Below are positions 6,396 through 8,347 of a DNA stretch of 8,347 nucleotides, one piece after another. Source of the stretch: JBLNBU01 sp050260215 (GTDB taxonomy: Bacteria; Pseudomonadota; Alphaproteobacteria; Rhodospirillales; Magnetospirillaceae). Within the stretch, counting starts at the first letter, position 1. Each line of letters starts with the position of its first letter. The notes under the pieces are model-generated. The model was not told the DNA's origin. It saw nothing but the letters and a program-made list of their open reading frames with translations, and did no database searches. The position numbers and the translations under genes are program-made. The stretch lies in contig JBLNBU010000010.1 of NCBI GenBank assembly GCA_050260215.1, positions 1-8,347 of the forward strand, written 5' to 3'.

Positions 6396-8045
6396 ATGAC
6401 CATCCTGCTTCCCGACCTGCTTGCCACCTGCGAAGGCGCGCTGGTGCCCGTGCGCGAGATGCACGCCAAGGCCAAGCAGTCGGTGCTGGCCATGGTCAGC
6501 CGGGACGGCAAGATCGATTCCGCCCTGTTCGAGGCCAACCAGATCGCCGCCCACGGCTATGCCTGGCTGACCACCTACGTTTCCGCGCTGGAGCAGATGC
6601 TGGGCTGGGCCCGGCGCCTCGAGGCCGAGGGCAAGCTGGGCGAACTGGAAAGCCTGATGCTGCAGGCGGCCTTCGGCGAGTACATCGCCCAGATGACCGG
6701 CGGCATCCCCATGAGCCAGTGCGAGGTGGTCCGCCCGGTCGACCTGGGCATGGACGGCCACTGCCTGTCGTCGGCCGAGACCAAGGTGCTGCGCCGCCAG
6801 GGCAACACGGCCGCCGTGCGCGCCCGCATCGCCGAGCTGATCCGCGACGGCCACCATTTCGGCGAGCCGGGCCTGGAAGACGAGACGCTGGTGCTGATCC
6901 GCGACCAGTTCCGCCGCTTCGCCGACGAGGAGGTGGTCCCCCACGCCCACGAATGGCACCTCAAGGACGAGCTGATCCCCATCGAGGTGGTCGACCACGT
7001 CGCCGAGATGGGCGTGTTCGGCCTGACCCTGCCCGAGGAATACGGCGGGCTGGGCATGGGCAAGACCGCCATGTGCGTGGTCACCGAGGAGCTGTCCCGC
7101 GGCTATATCGGCGTGGGCAGCCTGGGCACCCGCTCTGAGATCGCCGGCGAGCTGATCCGTCTGGGCGGCACCCCGGAGCAGAAGGAATACTGGCTGCCCA
7201 AGATCGCCTCGGGCGAGATCCTGCCCACCGCAGTGTTCACCGAGCCCAACACCGGCTCGGATCTGGGCAGTTTGCGTACCCGCGCCGTCCGGGACGGCGA
7301 CACCTACGTGGTCACCGGCAACAAGACCTGGATCACCCATGCCAGCCGTTCCGACCTGATGACGCTCCTGGTGCGCACCGACCCGGCCACCAAGGACTGG
7401 AAGGGCCTGTCCATGCTGCTGGCCGAGAAGCCGCGCGGCACCGAGGCCGACCCGTTCCCCGCCGAGGGCATGACCGGCGGCGAGATCAAGGTCTTGGGCT
7501 ACCGCGGCATGAAGGAGTACGAGCTGGGCTTCGACGGCTTCAAGGTGCCGACCGCCAACCTGCTGGGCGGCACCGAGGGCCAGGGCTTCAAGCAGCTGAT
7601 GGCCACCTTCGAGAGCGCCCGCATCCAGACCGCGGCGCGCGCCGTCGGCGTCGCCCAGTGCGCCATGGAGATCGGCCTGCGCTATGCCAACGAGCGCGCC
7701 CAGTTCGGCAAGCCCATCTACGAGTTCCCGCGCGTCGGCGGCAAGATCGCCTGGATGGCGGTCGAGACCATGATCGCTCGCCAGCTGACCTATTTCGCCG
7801 CCCGCGAGAAGGACAGCGACCGCCGCTGCGACATCGAGGCCGGCATGGCCAAGCTGCTGGCCGCCCGCGTCGCCTGGTCGAACGCCGACAACGCGCTGCA
7901 GGTGCATGGCGGCAACGGCTATGCCGAGGAGTACACCATCAGCCGCGTCCTGTGCGACGCCCGCATCCTCAACATCTTCGAGGGCGCGGCCGAGATCCAG
8001 GCACAGGTCATCGCCCGCGGCCTGCTGGGCGGTGCGCGGGGCTGA
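6396..8045 (+). CDS. mcd: (2S)-methylsuccinyl-CoA dehydrogenase, FAD-dependent, 549 aa
   Basis: Oxidises (2S)-methylsuccinyl-CoA to mesaconyl-CoA, the step after Ecm. It is an acyl-CoA dehydrogenase flavoprotein that should pass electrons to electron-transfer flavoprotein. Residues 1 to about 155 form a helical N-terminal extension (including LSSAETKVLRRQG, 124-136) absent from ordinary acyl-CoA dehydrogenases of about 380-400 residues; such an extension and length fit the Mcd subfamily. The dehydrogenase core follows: PEEYGGLGMG (213-222), AVFTEPNTGSDLGSLRT (279-295), GNKTWITHA (308-316), ERAQFGKPI, and the C-terminal QVHGGNGYAEEY and IFEGAAEIQ. E529 in FEG aligns with the catalytic glutamate of the MCAD-type YEGT motif. 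TAGGAG lies 8 nt before the ATG. It is the second gene after ccr, separated by the palindromic repeat. The name is secure mainly through the extension plus context. Confidence 0.94.
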   Translation: MTILLPDLLATCEGALVPVREMHAKAKQSVLAMVSRDGKIDSALFEANQIAAHGYAWLTTYVSALEQMLGWARRLEAEGKLGELESLMLQAAFGEYIAQMTGGIPMSQCEVVRPVDLGMDGHCLSSAETKVLRRQGNTAAVRARIAELIRDGHHFGEPGLEDETLVLIRDQFRRFADEEVVPHAHEWHLKDELIPIEVVDHVAEMGVFGLTLPEEYGGLGMGKTAMCVVTEELSRGYIGVGSLGTRSEIAGELIRLGGTPEQKEYWLPKIASGEILPTAVFTEPNTGSDLGSLRTRAVRDGDTYVVTGNKTWITHASRSDLMTLLVRTDPATKDWKGLSMLLAEKPRGTEADPFPAEGMTGGEIKVLGYRGMKEYELGFDGFKVPTANLLGGTEGQGFKQLMATFESARIQTAARAVGVAQCAMEIGLRYANERAQFGKPIYEFPRVGGKIAWMAVETMIARQLTYFAAREKDSDRRCDIEAGMAKLLAARVAWSNADNALQVHGGNGYAEEYTISRVLCDARILNIFEGAAEIQAQVIARGLLGGARG

Positions 8046-8074
8046 ACGTGAGCCGGGATGCCCGGATTACGCCC

Positions 8075-8126
8075 GGCCGCCATTGCGGCGGCGGCCAAGC
8101 AGGCGGAGCCTGCGCCCCGCGAGGGG
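8075..8126 (+). other. Cluster of three hairpins after mcd
   Basis: Three inverted repeats follow each other: GGCCGCC (8075-8081) / GGCGGCC (8090-8096), GCAGGC (8099-8104) / GCCTGC (8108-8113), and CCCC (8115-8118) / GGGG (8123-8126). The last has a GCGA loop and is followed by TTT. Together they could end or protect the ccr-mcd transcript, although the T-tract is only three bases. The right-hand GAGGGG also looks like the ribosome-binding site of the next gene. If the downstream gene starts at ATG 8058 instead of 8133, this stretch would be coding (Ala-rich). Confidence 0.35.
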
Positions 8127-8132
8127 TTTGAA

Positions 8133-8347
8133 ATGCCCTGGCGGCGCCTTGCCGGGCTGGTCTCGGCAGCCGCCGGGCTGCGGGCCTCGATGGGGGCATG
8201 CGAAGGCTACCCGGCTGTCCTGCGCGACCTCCACGAGGCCAATGCCCGCGAGCTGGAACTGCTGGTCGACGAGGAAGGCTGGCCGACGCCTGAGATGGCC
8301 GGCGAGGACGGCTGCGCCGCCGCATTGGCCATCGCCGTCGATGCCCT
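8133..8347 (+). CDS. DUF6624-like hypothetical protein, 5' part, cut by window edge
   Basis: The open frame runs off the right edge; 71 codons are visible, beginning MPWRRLAGLVSAAAGL. The later part, HEANARELELLVDEEGWPTPE followed by GEDG, resembles the DUF6624 pattern (an N..L..I/V..EHGWP stretch, then G(E/D)DG) as I remember it. The function of that family is unknown. I prefer ATG 8133-8135 because GAGGGG lies 6 nt upstream. An in-frame ATG at 8058-8060 would add 25 Ala/Pro-rich residues and has a weaker ribosome-binding site; the frame is closed by TGA just above it. The N-terminus has no clear signal peptide. The gene lies on the same strand as mcd, but nothing suggests a role in the EMC pathway. 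Confidence 0.6.
   Translation, partial: MPWRRLAGLVSAAAGLRASMGACEGYPAVLRDLHEANARELELLVDEEGWPTPEMAGEDGCAAALAIAVDA

Overview
The DNA is very GC-rich and coding-dense. It carries the three signature enzymes of the ethylmalonyl-CoA (EMC) pathway. That combination, the codon bias and the paired palindromic repeats between genes suggest an alphaproteobacterium, most likely Rhodospirillales (Magnetospirillum/Rhodospirillum-like). The taxonomic call is inference; there is no rRNA or other marker in the window.

Left block (1-2664): a partner-switching regulatory module. On the minus strand, a HATPase_c kinase/anti-sigma-type protein (2263-1559) is followed after 2 nt by a receiver-PP2C phosphatase (1556-408), then by an unrecognised 85-residue acidic protein (376-119). 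A STAS-domain antagonist (2362-2664, plus strand) diverges from the kinase across a 98-bp control region. The expected logic is that the kinase phosphorylates the STAS serine, the phosphatase removes the phosphate when its receiver domain is signalled, and the free STAS protein titrates the kinase away from its target. No sigma factor or other target gene is visible. A minus-strand gene may begin at position 18 and leave the window.

Right block (2756-8045): the EMC pathway. ecm (ethylmalonyl-CoA mutase, minus strand) diverges from ccr (crotonyl-CoA carboxylase/reductase, plus strand), and ccr is followed by mcd (methylsuccinyl-CoA dehydrogenase). The three enzymes act in sequence: Ccr turns crotonyl-CoA, CO2 and NADPH into ethylmalonyl-CoA, Ecm rearranges it to methylsuccinyl-CoA, and Mcd oxidises that to mesaconyl-CoA. 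This is the core of acetyl-CoA assimilation in organisms lacking isocitrate lyase. The 250-bp ecm/ccr gap holds the only clearly AT-rich stretch of the block, with an inverted repeat, a plausible sigma70 promoter for ccr and a strong leader stem-loop.

Non-coding structure: two copies of a double-hairpin palindromic element lie at 2675-2742 (convergent STAS/ecm gap) and 6302-6362 (ccr/mcd gap). They look like a dispersed REP/BIME-like repeat. After mcd, a hairpin-rich stretch leads into the 5' part of a DUF6624-like gene cut by the right edge. Most of the window is recognisable biology. The least explained parts are the ecm/ccr control region, the repeat pair, the target of the partner switch and the 85-residue protein.
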